The notes beneath the pieces were generated by a model. That model did no database searches, had not been told where the DNA came from, and saw only the letters and a list, made by a program, of their open reading frames with translations. From Candidatus Thioglobus sp. (lineage in GTDB: Bacteria; Pseudomonadota; Gammaproteobacteria; PS1; Pseudothioglobaceae): 13,429 nt of DNA. Shown here one piece after another: positions 7,035-13,429 of this stretch. Positions within the stretch are counted from its first letter, which is position 1. Each line of letters opens with the position of its first letter. The stretch lies in the NCBI GenBank assembly GCA_015163925.1, contig JAAOIF010000010.1, positions 1 to 13,429 on the forward strand, in the 5' to 3' direction. Both the position numbers and the translations under genes were made by a program.

Positions 7035-8270
7035 CTAATCATAAATCACTGTTTTCAGCGCTTTGGTAATTTGCAATAATTCCGCCTCGCTGCTGATAAA
7101 AGGCGGCATCGTGTAAAGCAATTTGCCAAATGGCCGCAGCCACACGCCGCACTCAATCAGCCGGTTTTGCACCTTTTCAACATCAATTTTATCAACCATT
7201 TCCACCACGCCAATCGCCCCTAAAATCCGCACTTGAGCCACTTTTTTATGCTGTTGCAAAGGCAATAATTGCTCGGTGAAAATTTTCTCAATTCTGGCAA
7301 TATCGTCTTGCCAAGCCCGATTTAACAGCAATTCAATACTGGCATTTGCCACGCTACAAGCCAGCGGATTTGCCATAAAAGTCGGCCCGTGCATCAGCGC
7401 CCCGAGCTTGCCGGCGACCTCATCGGTGCAAAGCGTTGCCGCCAGACTCAAATATCCGCCGGTCAGCGCCTTGCCCAAGCACAAAATATCCGGCTCAACT
7501 CCGACATAATCCACAGCAAAAAGCTCGCCAGTCCTGCCAAAACCAGTGGCAATTTCATCAGTAATAAATAGCACATTATGGCTCTGGCAAAGGGCTTTGG
7601 CTTGGGTCAAATATTCCGGATTGTAAATTCGCATCCCACCTGCGCCCTGCACCACAGGCTCTAAAACCATTGCTGCTACGCTGTTTGCGTGATTTTTAAG
7701 AGTTGTTTTCAAGTCCTCAAGCGCCTCATCCAAGCCTGCCACAGCCGGACTTTTAACAAAAAATTGCGGCGTTAAAACACTTGAAAATAAATGATGAATT
7801 CCGCCATCAGGGTCGCTCAAACCCATAGCGGCAAAGGTGTCTCCGTGGTAGCCAGAGCGCAAAGTAATGAACTTTTGCTTGCCAGATTGCCGCTGATTTT
7901 GCCAATATTGCCAAGCCATTTTCAGCGCCACTTCCACGGCAACCGAGCCAGAATCGCTAAAGAAAATTTTAGTAAGACTTTTTGGAGTAATTTCCAGCAA
8001 AGTTTCCGCCAAATCAATCGCCGGCTGATGGGTCAAACCGCCGAACATCACATGCGCCATTTGCTCTAATTGCTTGGAAATTGCTTGGTTCAAAACTGGA
8101 TGATTGTAGCCGTGAATCGCCGCCCACCACGAACTCATACCGTCAATAATTTTTTGCCCATTCGCCAGCTGCAAATGCACTCCGGAGGCTGATTTGACCA
8201 AATGCGCCGGCGTAGAATTCGGCATTTTCGCATACGGATGCCAGATGTGATTTTGCTCAAAATTTTGCAT
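7035..8270 (-). CDS. bioA: Adenosylmethionine-8-amino-7-oxononanoate aminotransferase
   Basis: PLP-dependent class III aminotransferase that converts KAPA to DAPA with S-adenosylmethionine as amino donor, the third step of the late biotin pathway. The 411-residue length is normal (E. coli 429). Diagnostic features are HIWHPYAKM (8-16), the substrate-site MSSWWAAIHGYNHP (45-58), SDSGSVAVEVALKMAWQYW (105-123), SGYHGDTFAAMG (139-150) and ITDEIATGFGRTG (236-248). The PLP lysine K267 lies in LGKALTGGYL, followed by HGPTFMANPLAC and RPFGKLLYTMPP. The MSSWW and DEIATGFGR context separates BioA from ornithine or GABA aminotransferases. It lies 5 bp downstream of gph, so the two are likely cotranscribed; no other bio genes are nearby. 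Biotin links it functionally to acetyl-CoA carboxylase, but accA is on the other strand 4 kb away. The ATG at 8270 has no clear ribosome site. Confidence 0.96.
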   Translation of the reverse strand: MQNFEQNHIWHPYAKMPNSTPAHLVKSASGVHLQLANGQKIIDGMSSWWAAIHGYNHPVLNQAISKQLEQMAHVMFGGLTHQPAIDLAETLLEITPKSLTKIFFSDSGSVAVEVALKMAWQYWQNQRQSGKQKFITLRSGYHGDTFAAMGLSDPDGGIHHLFSSVLTPQFFVKSPAVAGLDEALEDLKTTLKNHANSVAAMVLEPVVQGAGGMRIYNPEYLTQAKALCQSHNVLFITDEIATGFGRTGELFAVDYVGVEPDILCLGKALTGGYLSLAATLCTDEVAGKLGALMHGPTFMANPLACSVANASIELLLNRAWQDDIARIEKIFTEQLLPLQQHKKVAQVRILGAIGVVEMVDKIDVEKVQNRLIECGVWLRPFGKLLYTMPPFISSEAELLQITKALKTVIYD

Positions 8271-8275
8271 TTTTA

Positions 8276-8947
8276 CTATAAATAATTTTGCAATTCAGCC
8301 ATTGAATCCAACACTAAATCGGGCTTTTCATCGGCAATATTTTCGCCGTGATTATAGCCATAACTCATACAAATAATCCCAAAACCAGCGGCTCGGGCGG
8401 CAGTTACATCACTAACAGAATCGCCTAACATTAAGCATTTATTTGCACTAATATTAAAAAACTCAGCAGCGTGCAAAAGTGGCATAGGGTCGGGCTTTTT
8501 TCGTGGTAAAGTATCGCCAGAAATGACGATTTTAAAGTCATTAAAAATGCCCAATTTTTTTAAAATCGGCAAAGTAAATTGCTCGGATTTATTAGTCACA
8601 CAGCCCAAAATATAACCCTTAGATTTGAGGTAATCCAAACCCTCCAAAACGCCGTCATACAGCCCCGAACGCACGCAAGTATTTTGGCGATATAACTGCA
8701 AAAACAAAGGATATGCTTGGTCAAAATCCGCCTGATTTACCCCCGCCTCCAACTCACCGGTGAGGCTGCGTTCAACCAATTTTTCCACCCCATTTCCGAC
8801 CCAATGTCGCACCTTTCCCTCGCCCCATTTCGCCCGTCCCAGCAGCTCCATCAGCGCATCCACACAATACGCCAAGTCCGCCGCGCTATCAACTAATGTG
8901 CCATCAACATCAATCATAATCAATTTTGGGTTAAAATTCTTTTTCAT
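8276..8947 (-). CDS. gph: Phosphoglycolate phosphatase (HAD superfamily)
   Basis: A 223-residue HAD hydrolase that matches Gph, which dephosphorylates 2-phosphoglycolate produced by RuBisCO oxygenation or by repair of oxidised DNA ends. The four HAD motifs are visible: nucleophile motif DVDGTLVDS (13-21, D13 and D15), motif II VTNK (117-120), the lysine motif RKKPDP (149-154) and acid motif GDSVSD (175-180). The alpha-helical cap (about 24-90) is of the Gph type (C1), with VRHWVGNGVEKLVERSL, the sequence seen in gammaproteobacterial Gph. It leads the minus-strand gph-bioA pair. The gap to divergent proC is only 19 bp of A and T with no ribosome site, so its promoter must reach into proC. Other HAD phosphatases are possible, but the cap motif favours Gph. 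Confidence 0.88.
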   Translation of the reverse strand: MKKNFNPKLIMIDVDGTLVDSAADLAYCVDALMELLGRAKWGEGKVRHWVGNGVEKLVERSLTGELEAGVNQADFDQAYPLFLQLYRQNTCVRSGLYDGVLEGLDYLKSKGYILGCVTNKSEQFTLPILKKLGIFNDFKIVISGDTLPRKKPDPMPLLHAAEFFNISANKCLMLGDSVSDVTAARAAGFGIICMSYGYNHGENIADEKPDLVLDSMAELQNYL

Positions 8948-8966
8948 ATTTTTAATTTAATTTATT

Positions 8967-9794
8967 ATGCAAAAAATTGGTTTTATCGGCGCTGGAAATA
9001 TGGCTTATGCCCTTGCCAGCGGGCTTATTAGTAACGGTTACGGCAAAGATTTTATCAAAATTAGCGATGTCAATAAGGCGTTATTATCCCAAATAAATAC
9101 GCAGCTCGGGGTTGAAATTTTTGATAATAATATTGCGCTTGCAAGTGCTTCTGAGATTTTAATTTTGGCAGTAAAACCGCAAAATTTAGCGCAAGTTTGC
9201 CAAGAATTAAGCTCTAATTTAGAGCAAAAACCGCTGATAATTTCCATTGCCGCCGGGGTCAAAAGTATTGATATTGACCGCTGGTTAGGCGGAAATCAGG
9301 CGCTTGTGCGGGTGATGCCTAACACTCCAGCCTTAGTCGGGCAGGGCATCAGCGGCGCTTTTGCTAATAATTTGGTGAATGCCCAGCAGAAATCTGCCGC
9401 TACCACTATTTTAAATGCCATCGGCGAGTGTGTTTGGGTGGAGAACGAAAACTTGATAAATGCTGTAACGGCGGTGTCTGGAAGCGGTCCGGCGTATTTT
9501 TTTCTAATGTTAGAGGCAATGACAAAAGCCGGTGTGGATTTGGGTTTAGAGCAAGCTGCCGCCGAGAAACTTAGCATTCAAACGGCACTCGGCAGCGCTG
9601 TAATGGCAAGCAAATCAAGCGATTCGCCAAAAGTTTTACGGGAAAAAGTCAGCTCGCCGGGCGGCACTACGCAAGCGGCAATCAACTCATTTCAGCAGCA
9701 AAACTTTGAGCAAATCGTCTCAGCAGCAATGCTTGCAGCCTTTGATAGAGCTAAGGAAATTGGCGATGAAATTGGCGATGAAATCGGCAAATGA
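8967..9794 (+). CDS. proC: Pyrroline-5-carboxylate reductase
   Basis: Catalyses the last step of proline synthesis, NAD(P)H-dependent reduction of 1-pyrroline-5-carboxylate, in the cytoplasm. The 275-residue protein has the N-terminal Rossmann motif IGFIGAGNMA (4-13), VKPQNL (69-74), ISIAAGV (92-98), RVMPNTPALVG (115-125), and the C-terminal dimerisation-domain signatures AVSGSGPAY (169-177) and VSSPGGTT (228-235). The C-terminus ends in a tandem repeat, EIGD-EIGD-EIGK, encoded by a 12-bp repeat. The start ATG gives the standard beginning MQKIGFIGAGNMA; no Shine-Dalgarno sequence lies in the 19-bp gap to divergent gph. Its stop overlaps the next start as ATGA, so it heads the run proC-ygfX-like-dsrS-like. 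E. coli proC is in a different context. Confidence 0.96.
   Translation: MQKIGFIGAGNMAYALASGLISNGYGKDFIKISDVNKALLSQINTQLGVEIFDNNIALASASEILILAVKPQNLAQVCQELSSNLEQKPLIISIAAGVKSIDIDRWLGGNQALVRVMPNTPALVGQGISGAFANNLVNAQQKSAATTILNAIGECVWVENENLINAVTAVSGSGPAYFFLMLEAMTKAGVDLGLEQAAAEKLSIQTALGSAVMASKSSDSPKVLREKVSSPGGTTQAAINSFQQQNFEQIVSAAMLAAFDRAKEIGDEIGDEIGK
9756..9791 (+). repeat. 12-bp tandem repeat at the 3' end of proC
   Basis: GAAATTGGCGAT occurs twice in perfect tandem (9756-9767 and 9768-9779), followed by a degenerate third copy, GAAATCGGCAAA. It encodes the tail EIGDEIGDEIGK just before the stop. Because the unit is a multiple of three, copy-number change would lengthen the tail without breaking the frame or the overlap with the next gene. 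Confidence 0.8.
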
Positions 9795-10189
9795 GCAATT
9801 TAATAATTGAATTACAACCCTCAAAAACCTACTTGCTGCTAAGTGTCGGAGTTTATTTTTTGTGCTTGCTGGCGATTTGGTATTACTTGCCACAGCTCGC
9901 TCTGGGGCTTGGTTTGAGCGGTTTTTTATCAATCTGGTTTTGGTATTTTTTGCGTAAAAATGTGTTTTGGAAACAAGCCTCAGTTTGCAAAATCGGCTTT
10001 ACAAATGAGCAAATTACTCTTGAAAAAAACGACAAATCAAGCAAAAAATACTCAATGAAAATGCCAGTTTTTCAGTCGCCTTTTTTGATTATTTTTAAAT
10101 TTTCCAAGCAGCCTTTGGTGATTTTTAAAGACGCTTGCAAAAATCAATCGCTGTCCTCAATCAACCGAATTTGCCGTGCTAAGTGCTGA
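9791..10189 (+). CDS. YgfX-family (DUF1434) membrane protein
   Basis: A 132-residue protein with two N-terminal membrane segments (about 13-32 and 36-54, split by YYLPQL) and a soluble C-terminal part with beta character. The layout agrees with the YgfX family (PF07254) of small inner-membrane proteins. It starts with an LxPS motif (LQPSKTYLLL), then helical hairpin, then basic patch FLRKNVFWKQ, then FQSPFLIIFKF, which resembles the family's FVSPWLVVLRLR block, and near the end SINRICRAK, where YgfX has FRRLRV. YgfX (CptA) of E. coli was reported as a toxin partnered with SdhE/CptB that affects FtsZ and MreB, though that role is debated. No sdhE is visible here. It overlaps proC by 4 bp (ATGA), and its last 14 bp contain the start of the next gene. 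Family assignment is from memory and is moderate. Confidence 0.6.
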   Translation: MSNLIIELQPSKTYLLLSVGVYFLCLLAIWYYLPQLALGLGLSGFLSIWFWYFLRKNVFWKQASVCKIGFTNEQITLEKNDKSSKKYSMKMPVFQSPFLIIFKFSKQPLVIFKDACKNQSLSSINRICRAKC

Positions 10190-11222
10190 AGAAAAACTCA
10201 AACTAAATGTCCTAATTGCCACTTCTGAGGCGATTCGGATTGATGTTTATAAATTAGTTGTGGTCGGTTTGACGCATGCGAAAAAAGAGCAATCTATGGC
10301 GTTTGAGCAAAATTCTGATGGCAAAATTCTTGAGGTGCAAAAGTTATTAACAGAGAAAATTCTCGGCTCAATGGGCGGCTATCCGGCTTATCTAAAACGC
10401 TGGTCACGGCTGGGGCAAGTGGCTTCAAGCAATCTAAAATCCTTGCTGAAAATCGGCGATGTGGAGGCGGTAATTGCCGTTGCAAATTCTCAACATCTCG
10501 CCGCTGAGGTGTTAGATTTGGTCTGGTGGAGTGCCACAAATACTGATGAGCAGGCGCAAATCGGGCGATTTTTGCTGGCTCGAGATTTTGTTATTAAGCA
10601 TCCGGTCGGCAAACAAATTGCTGCTTATTTGTTGGAATTTTTGCCCTTTACCGATGACACTCAAGCGCTGATTAACACCACTAATTTAGTCTTACAAACC
10701 GGACTAATTGACCAAGCGGCAAGGGATAAACTCTGGCAACAGGGCTTGCGGAAAACTGCATTTTTGGTCGGATTTATTGAAAGGCTAACAGATAATTTGC
10801 CTAATTTTGATAAGGTCAAAGCCTTGAAAAATAACACTAAAGAGCTTGAATTTATTAGCAGCGAGCAGGGGCAAATTTTGCTCAAAACCATCGCTCATAT
10901 TCTCAAAAAAATCAATCAAGAATATGTGCTATATCGCACTTTGGAGGTTTTAGGAAAACGCCTTTCGCACCCGCTGATTGCCCCTTTGAACCAAATTGAG
11001 GACTTGCAAAATCAAGCAAAATTAGTCTTGGAAAAATTAGGCTTAGAAGACAATATTTCAGCCGAAAAAGTCCAAGCCAGATTGCTACTCGCCGGGGTCA
11101 GCGAGGGGCTTGTGGTCGGCACAATTTCGGCTCACAGCCTTGCTGGCTCTGCGATTCGCAAAAAATTAGCCGATGTATTAAGCCCGATTCAAGCCGCCCT
11201 AAAATTACTTACTACGGCATAA
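10176..11222 (+). CDS. dsrS: DsrS-like protein (sulfur oxidation-associated, function unknown)
   Basis: A 348-residue soluble protein, mostly helical, with no signal peptide or membrane segment. From memory it matches DsrS, encoded at the end of the dsr cluster of Allochromatium vinosum: the start LSAEEKLKLNVLI, then EAIRID (18-23), LGSMGGYPAYLKRWSRLGQ (63-81), DVEAVIAVANSQHL (95-108), LDLVWWSATN (113-122), YLLEFLPF (151-158) and LVLQTGLIDQAARDKLWQQG. The role of DsrS is not known; it occurs in bacteria that oxidise stored sulfur through reverse dissimilatory sulfite reductase. No other dsr gene is in the window. The GTG at 10176 fits the family's start and overlaps the upstream gene by 14 bp, so translation is probably coupled. 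If the match is wrong, this is an uncharacterised conserved helical protein in a proC operon. Confidence 0.65.
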   Translation: MLSAEEKLKLNVLIATSEAIRIDVYKLVVVGLTHAKKEQSMAFEQNSDGKILEVQKLLTEKILGSMGGYPAYLKRWSRLGQVASSNLKSLLKIGDVEAVIAVANSQHLAAEVLDLVWWSATNTDEQAQIGRFLLARDFVIKHPVGKQIAAYLLEFLPFTDDTQALINTTNLVLQTGLIDQAARDKLWQQGLRKTAFLVGFIERLTDNLPNFDKVKALKNNTKELEFISSEQGQILLKTIAHILKKINQEYVLYRTLEVLGKRLSHPLIAPLNQIEDLQNQAKLVLEKLGLEDNISAEKVQARLLLAGVSEGLVVGTISAHSLAGSAIRKKLADVLSPIQAALKLLTTA

Positions 11223-11238
11223 ATAAAAGTGCTAAAAT
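11209..11238 (+). promoter_or_regulatory. Candidate porin promoter (extended -10)
   Basis: TAAAAT at 11233-11238 is preceded by TGC, the same extended -10 form as upstream of accA. A weak -35 TTACTA lies at 11209-11214 with an 18-nt spacer. Transcription would start near 11245 and leave a leader of about 24 nt without a recognisable ribosome site. Sequence-only prediction. Confidence 0.4.
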
Positions 11239-11268
11239 CAACCTTTTCACCATAAAAACTTTGCAATT

Positions 11269-12285
11269 ATGAATATTAAATCTATTACTTTAAGCCTATT
11301 TTCATTCCTATTTTTATCCATTAACGCTGTGGCGGCGGGTGCTGAAAAATCAAGCACTTCAGCGCCAACATCAAAATTTGCCAACCCATTCTACGGCAGC
11401 CTTAGAGTTGCAATTCGCAGCAGTTCTGAGGGCGGAACCAAAACAATTGCCATCAAAAGTGCCGGCACCAGTCGTTTTGGAGTCAAAAATTCACATCCCA
11501 TCGGCGATGAATTAACAGCAATTTACCGCTTTGAATGGGGATTAGCCAGTAATTTCAGCATTAGCGATGGCAGCGTGCGGCTGGCTTTTGTGGGCATTCA
11601 GGGCGAGGATTTTGGCGATTTACGCCTCGGACGAGACTGGTCCGGCAGCTATAATTTTGTCGGCTCAAAGTTAGATATTTTCAGCTCCACGCCAGCCAGC
11701 ACTTACGATGATTTCGCCTACGGTGACGACAAAGGACACGCTCGGCTCGGCTCGGCTGTGCATTATCGGAACAAATTGGGCGAGCAATTAAAACTCCAAA
11801 TTAGCGCTCAGTTGGGAGGCGATAACAAGCCAGATGGCGTCAGTTCGTGGGTGCTTGGCGGCGAGTATCAATTATCCAAAAATACTAATATCGGAGCCTA
11901 TTATTCTTTGGCAGAAGGCGGCAAAACCTCAACCGACCGCGAGCAAATTGGCTTATCATTAAGCCTAAAACCCGCATCAGACCTGAATATTACCGTTGCT
12001 TCTTTTTCGCAAATTTATGCCGGCGAAGCGAATGAAGACTTCCACGCATTTGATGTAGCAGCCGTTTTGAACTTGCCAGAATTCGGCAAAGGGGTCTCCC
12101 TCAGAGGCGTTTACGGAATGCTAAATTATGACCAAATCAGTCCGAAAAATAATTATAAGCAATTACAAATCGGCTTGCGCAAACAGCTTGAAAATTACCG
12201 TTTGTATGCTTGGTTTAACACCACAAAAACTGAGACTCAAGCCAATAAAAATGAATTTACCATCGGCGCTCGTTACGATTTTTAG
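11269..12285 (+). CDS. Outer membrane porin (Gram-negative porin family)
   Basis: A 338-residue outer membrane beta-barrel. It has a clear Sec signal peptide (ITLSLFSFLFLSINAVAA, likely cut after A23) and ends in the beta-signature FTIGARYDF with a terminal Phe, which the BAM complex recognises. Between these lie alternating hydrophobic/polar strands with porin-type blocks: FYGSLRVAIRSS as first strand, SRFGVKNSHPIGDELTAIYR, then RLAFVGIQGEDFGDLRLGRD, which resembles the R-FVG-fG-lrlGR motif of trimeric porins (OmpC/Porin_4 type). The following GSKLDIFSS to YGDDKG region probably forms the constriction loop. The length suits a 16-strand barrel. It has its own promoter 46 bp after the dsrS-like gene and stops 3 bp before the rsmE stop. 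Substrate preference cannot be read from sequence. Confidence 0.88.
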   Translation: MNIKSITLSLFSFLFLSINAVAAGAEKSSTSAPTSKFANPFYGSLRVAIRSSSEGGTKTIAIKSAGTSRFGVKNSHPIGDELTAIYRFEWGLASNFSISDGSVRLAFVGIQGEDFGDLRLGRDWSGSYNFVGSKLDIFSSTPASTYDDFAYGDDKGHARLGSAVHYRNKLGEQLKLQISAQLGGDNKPDGVSSWVLGGEYQLSKNTNIGAYYSLAEGGKTSTDREQIGLSLSLKPASDLNITVASFSQIYAGEANEDFHAFDVAAVLNLPEFGKGVSLRGVYGMLNYDQISPKNNYKQLQIGLRKQLENYRLYAWFNTTKTETQANKNEFTIGARYDF

Positions 12286-12288
12286 CCC

Positions 12289-13005
12289 TCAACTGCCCCA
12301 CAATAATTGCATATTAGCAATGGCTGCAAGCGAGGCAGTTTCAGTTCTGAGAACTCGTTTTCCCAGCAGCAAAGGCTGATAATTTGCCGCCACGGCATTG
12401 GAGATTTCCGCCTCACTCAAGCCGCCCTCAGGGCCAATTAAAATAGTTGCTTTGGCTATAAAATCAAGCTCTAATAAAGTTTTCTCCGCCCGCTGATGAA
12501 GCACAAAACCATTCTCCACCGGCTGCTGTAACCACTGCTCCAGAGCCATTATCGGCAATATTTCCGGCAGCACACAGCGCTCTGATTGCTCACAAGCACT
12601 AATAATAATTTTTTGCCAATGGGCTTGGCGTTTTTGGCTTTTATCAGCGTCAAGCCTGACCACACAACGCTTTGAGACAATCGGCACAATTTTATTTACT
12701 CCGAGCTCCACCGCTTTTTGCAGCAAAAAATCCATTTTCTCACCCTTAGCAATTCCCTGAACCAGTGTCAAATTCAGCTTTGATTCAACCAAATCTGGCG
12801 ACTTTGAGAGAATTTTTACCCGAATATGTTTTTTGCAATCCAGCACCTTAGCGGTATAATTGCTGCCATTACCGTTAAATAAAATAATATTTTGCCCCTG
12901 TGGAAAACGCAAAACTTTAGCCAAATAATGCGAGCCGCAGCGGTCTAATGCGATTTCATCATCAATTTTTAAAGCAATATTTTGGTGCAAACGAGGCGAT
13001 TTCAT
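12289..13005 (-). CDS. rsmE: 16S rRNA (uracil-1498-N3)-methyltransferase
   Basis: SPOUT-class methyltransferase that methylates N3 of U1498 in 16S rRNA in the assembled 30S subunit. The N-terminal PUA-like domain (about 1-70) has the typical HYLAKVLRFPQGQNIILFNG. The knotted C-terminal domain has GIAKGEKMDFLLQKAVELGV, then EQSERCVLPEI, the SAM-binding IGPEGGLSEAE (190-200) and LGKRVLRTETASLAAIA (214-230). I start it at the ATG at 13005 (238 residues, MKSPRLHQ), matching family starts such as MRIPRI. ATG 13041 and TTG 13044 would add a hydrophobic extension (MYHIFNFFAINI) and overlap the divergent pepP start, so they are less likely. It converges on the porin with a 3-bp gap. No Shine-Dalgarno sequence is visible at 13005. 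Confidence 0.93.
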   Translation of the reverse strand: MKSPRLHQNIALKIDDEIALDRCGSHYLAKVLRFPQGQNIILFNGNGSNYTAKVLDCKKHIRVKILSKSPDLVESKLNLTLVQGIAKGEKMDFLLQKAVELGVNKIVPIVSKRCVVRLDADKSQKRQAHWQKIIISACEQSERCVLPEILPIMALEQWLQQPVENGFVLHQRAEKTLLELDFIAKATILIGPEGGLSEAEISNAVAANYQPLLLGKRVLRTETASLAAIANMQLLWGS

Positions 13006-13032
13006 AATATTTATGGCGAAAAAATTAAAAAT

Positions 13033-13429
13033 ATGATACATCAAAATAGAAGGAAAAAATTACTAAGCCAATTTGCCGCTAATTCTCTGCTGATAATTAG
13101 CACTAATTCGCAGCAGCAGCGGAGCGGAGATGTAAATTATCCGTTTCGCCCAGACAGTGATTTTTGGTATCTGACCGGTTTTACCGAGCCGGAGGCAGTG
13201 GCAGTTTTTTCTGACAAAACGCAAATTATTTTCCTCAGAGACAAAGACTCAAAATCAGAAATTTGGGACGGAGAAATGCTTGGCGTGGCGGCGGCAGCAA
13301 AGGCTTTAGGCTTTGATTTGGCTTATGATATTAAAAAATTAAATTCCATATTTCCAACACTTTTGGGTGATTTTCAGAACTATTATTATGACTTTAAAAC
13401 TACTGATTTTGACAATATTATTTCGCCGC
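13033..13429 (+). CDS. pepP: Xaa-Pro aminopeptidase, N-terminal part (cut by window end)
   Basis: The first 132 residues of an aminopeptidase P, a cytoplasmic metallopeptidase that removes the residue before a proline. Only the N-terminal AMP_N domain is present: the basic start IHQNRRKKLLSQF, the signature VNYPFRPDSDFWYLTGF (about 34-50) followed by EPEAVAVF, and LRDKDSKSEIWDGEMLG (about 68-84). These blocks are diagnostic for PepP. The catalytic pita-bread domain with its two-metal site lies beyond the window, so activity cannot be judged. The ATG at 13033 lies 27 bp from the divergent rsmE ATG. A start further upstream is unlikely because that would enter rsmE. Confidence 0.92.
   Translation, partial: MIHQNRRKKLLSQFAANSLLIISTNSQQQRSGDVNYPFRPDSDFWYLTGFTEPEAVAVFSDKTQIIFLRDKDSKSEIWDGEMLGVAAAAKALGFDLAYDIKKLNSIFPTLLGDFQNYYYDFKTTDFDNIISP

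Noticed and set aside
13006..13044. An N-terminal extension of rsmE starting at ATG 13041 or TTG 13044
   Set aside because: It would overlap the divergent pepP start and add a hydrophobic leader not found in RsmE; the internal ATG at 13005 matches the family start.

Overview
The window reads as a moderately AT-rich chromosomal segment of a gammaproteobacterium. It is densely packed, with genes on both strands, and most gaps are under 60 bp. Proteobacterial housekeeping genes dominate: accA, tilS, ybeY, priA, bioA, gph, proC, rsmE and pepP. A ygfX-type membrane protein, a Gram-negative porin with a C-terminal Phe, and a protein that I match from memory to DsrS of sulfur-oxidising bacteria narrow the guess. 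A sulfur-oxidising lineage (purple sulfur bacteria, SUP05/Thioglobus-like bacteria or related symbionts) is the best inference, resting mainly on dsrS.

Layout from left to right. The last ~33 codons of an unrecognised plus-strand gene (1-101) converge on a minus-strand phosphate unit, a PhoU-like DUF47 gene followed by a PiT transporter (1975-119). A 174-bp divergent intergenic region with phased T-tracts and an extended -10 promoter leads into accA. accA overlaps tilS, whose start is anomalous. ybeY (minus) and priA (plus) diverge from a 49-bp gap, and priA converges on a minus-strand group. That group is gph-bioA (5 bp apart), followed by a small secreted four-cysteine protein of the DUF2282/BufA1 (bufferin) type. 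A 19-bp gap separates gph from the plus-strand run proC-ygfX-like-dsrS-like (overlapping reading frames), then a porin behind its own candidate promoter. The porin converges on rsmE (minus). pepP begins 27 bp from the rsmE start and runs off the window.

Most of the content is ordinary core metabolism: phosphate uptake, fatty acid synthesis, tRNA lysidine, rRNA maturation and methylation, replication restart, biotin, proline. The parts that stand out are the bufferin-type RiPP precursor with no modification genes in view, the dsrS-like gene tied to proC instead of a dsr operon, and a tilS whose only start codons are TTG or an out-of-frame ATG ahead of a T6-A4 run. Also notable are a PriA that appears to lack the winged-helix domain and a YgfX-family protein without an SdhE partner nearby. 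No mobile elements, CRISPR arrays, tRNA or rRNA genes, or strong intrinsic terminators were seen. No stretch over 300 bases lacks a gene.
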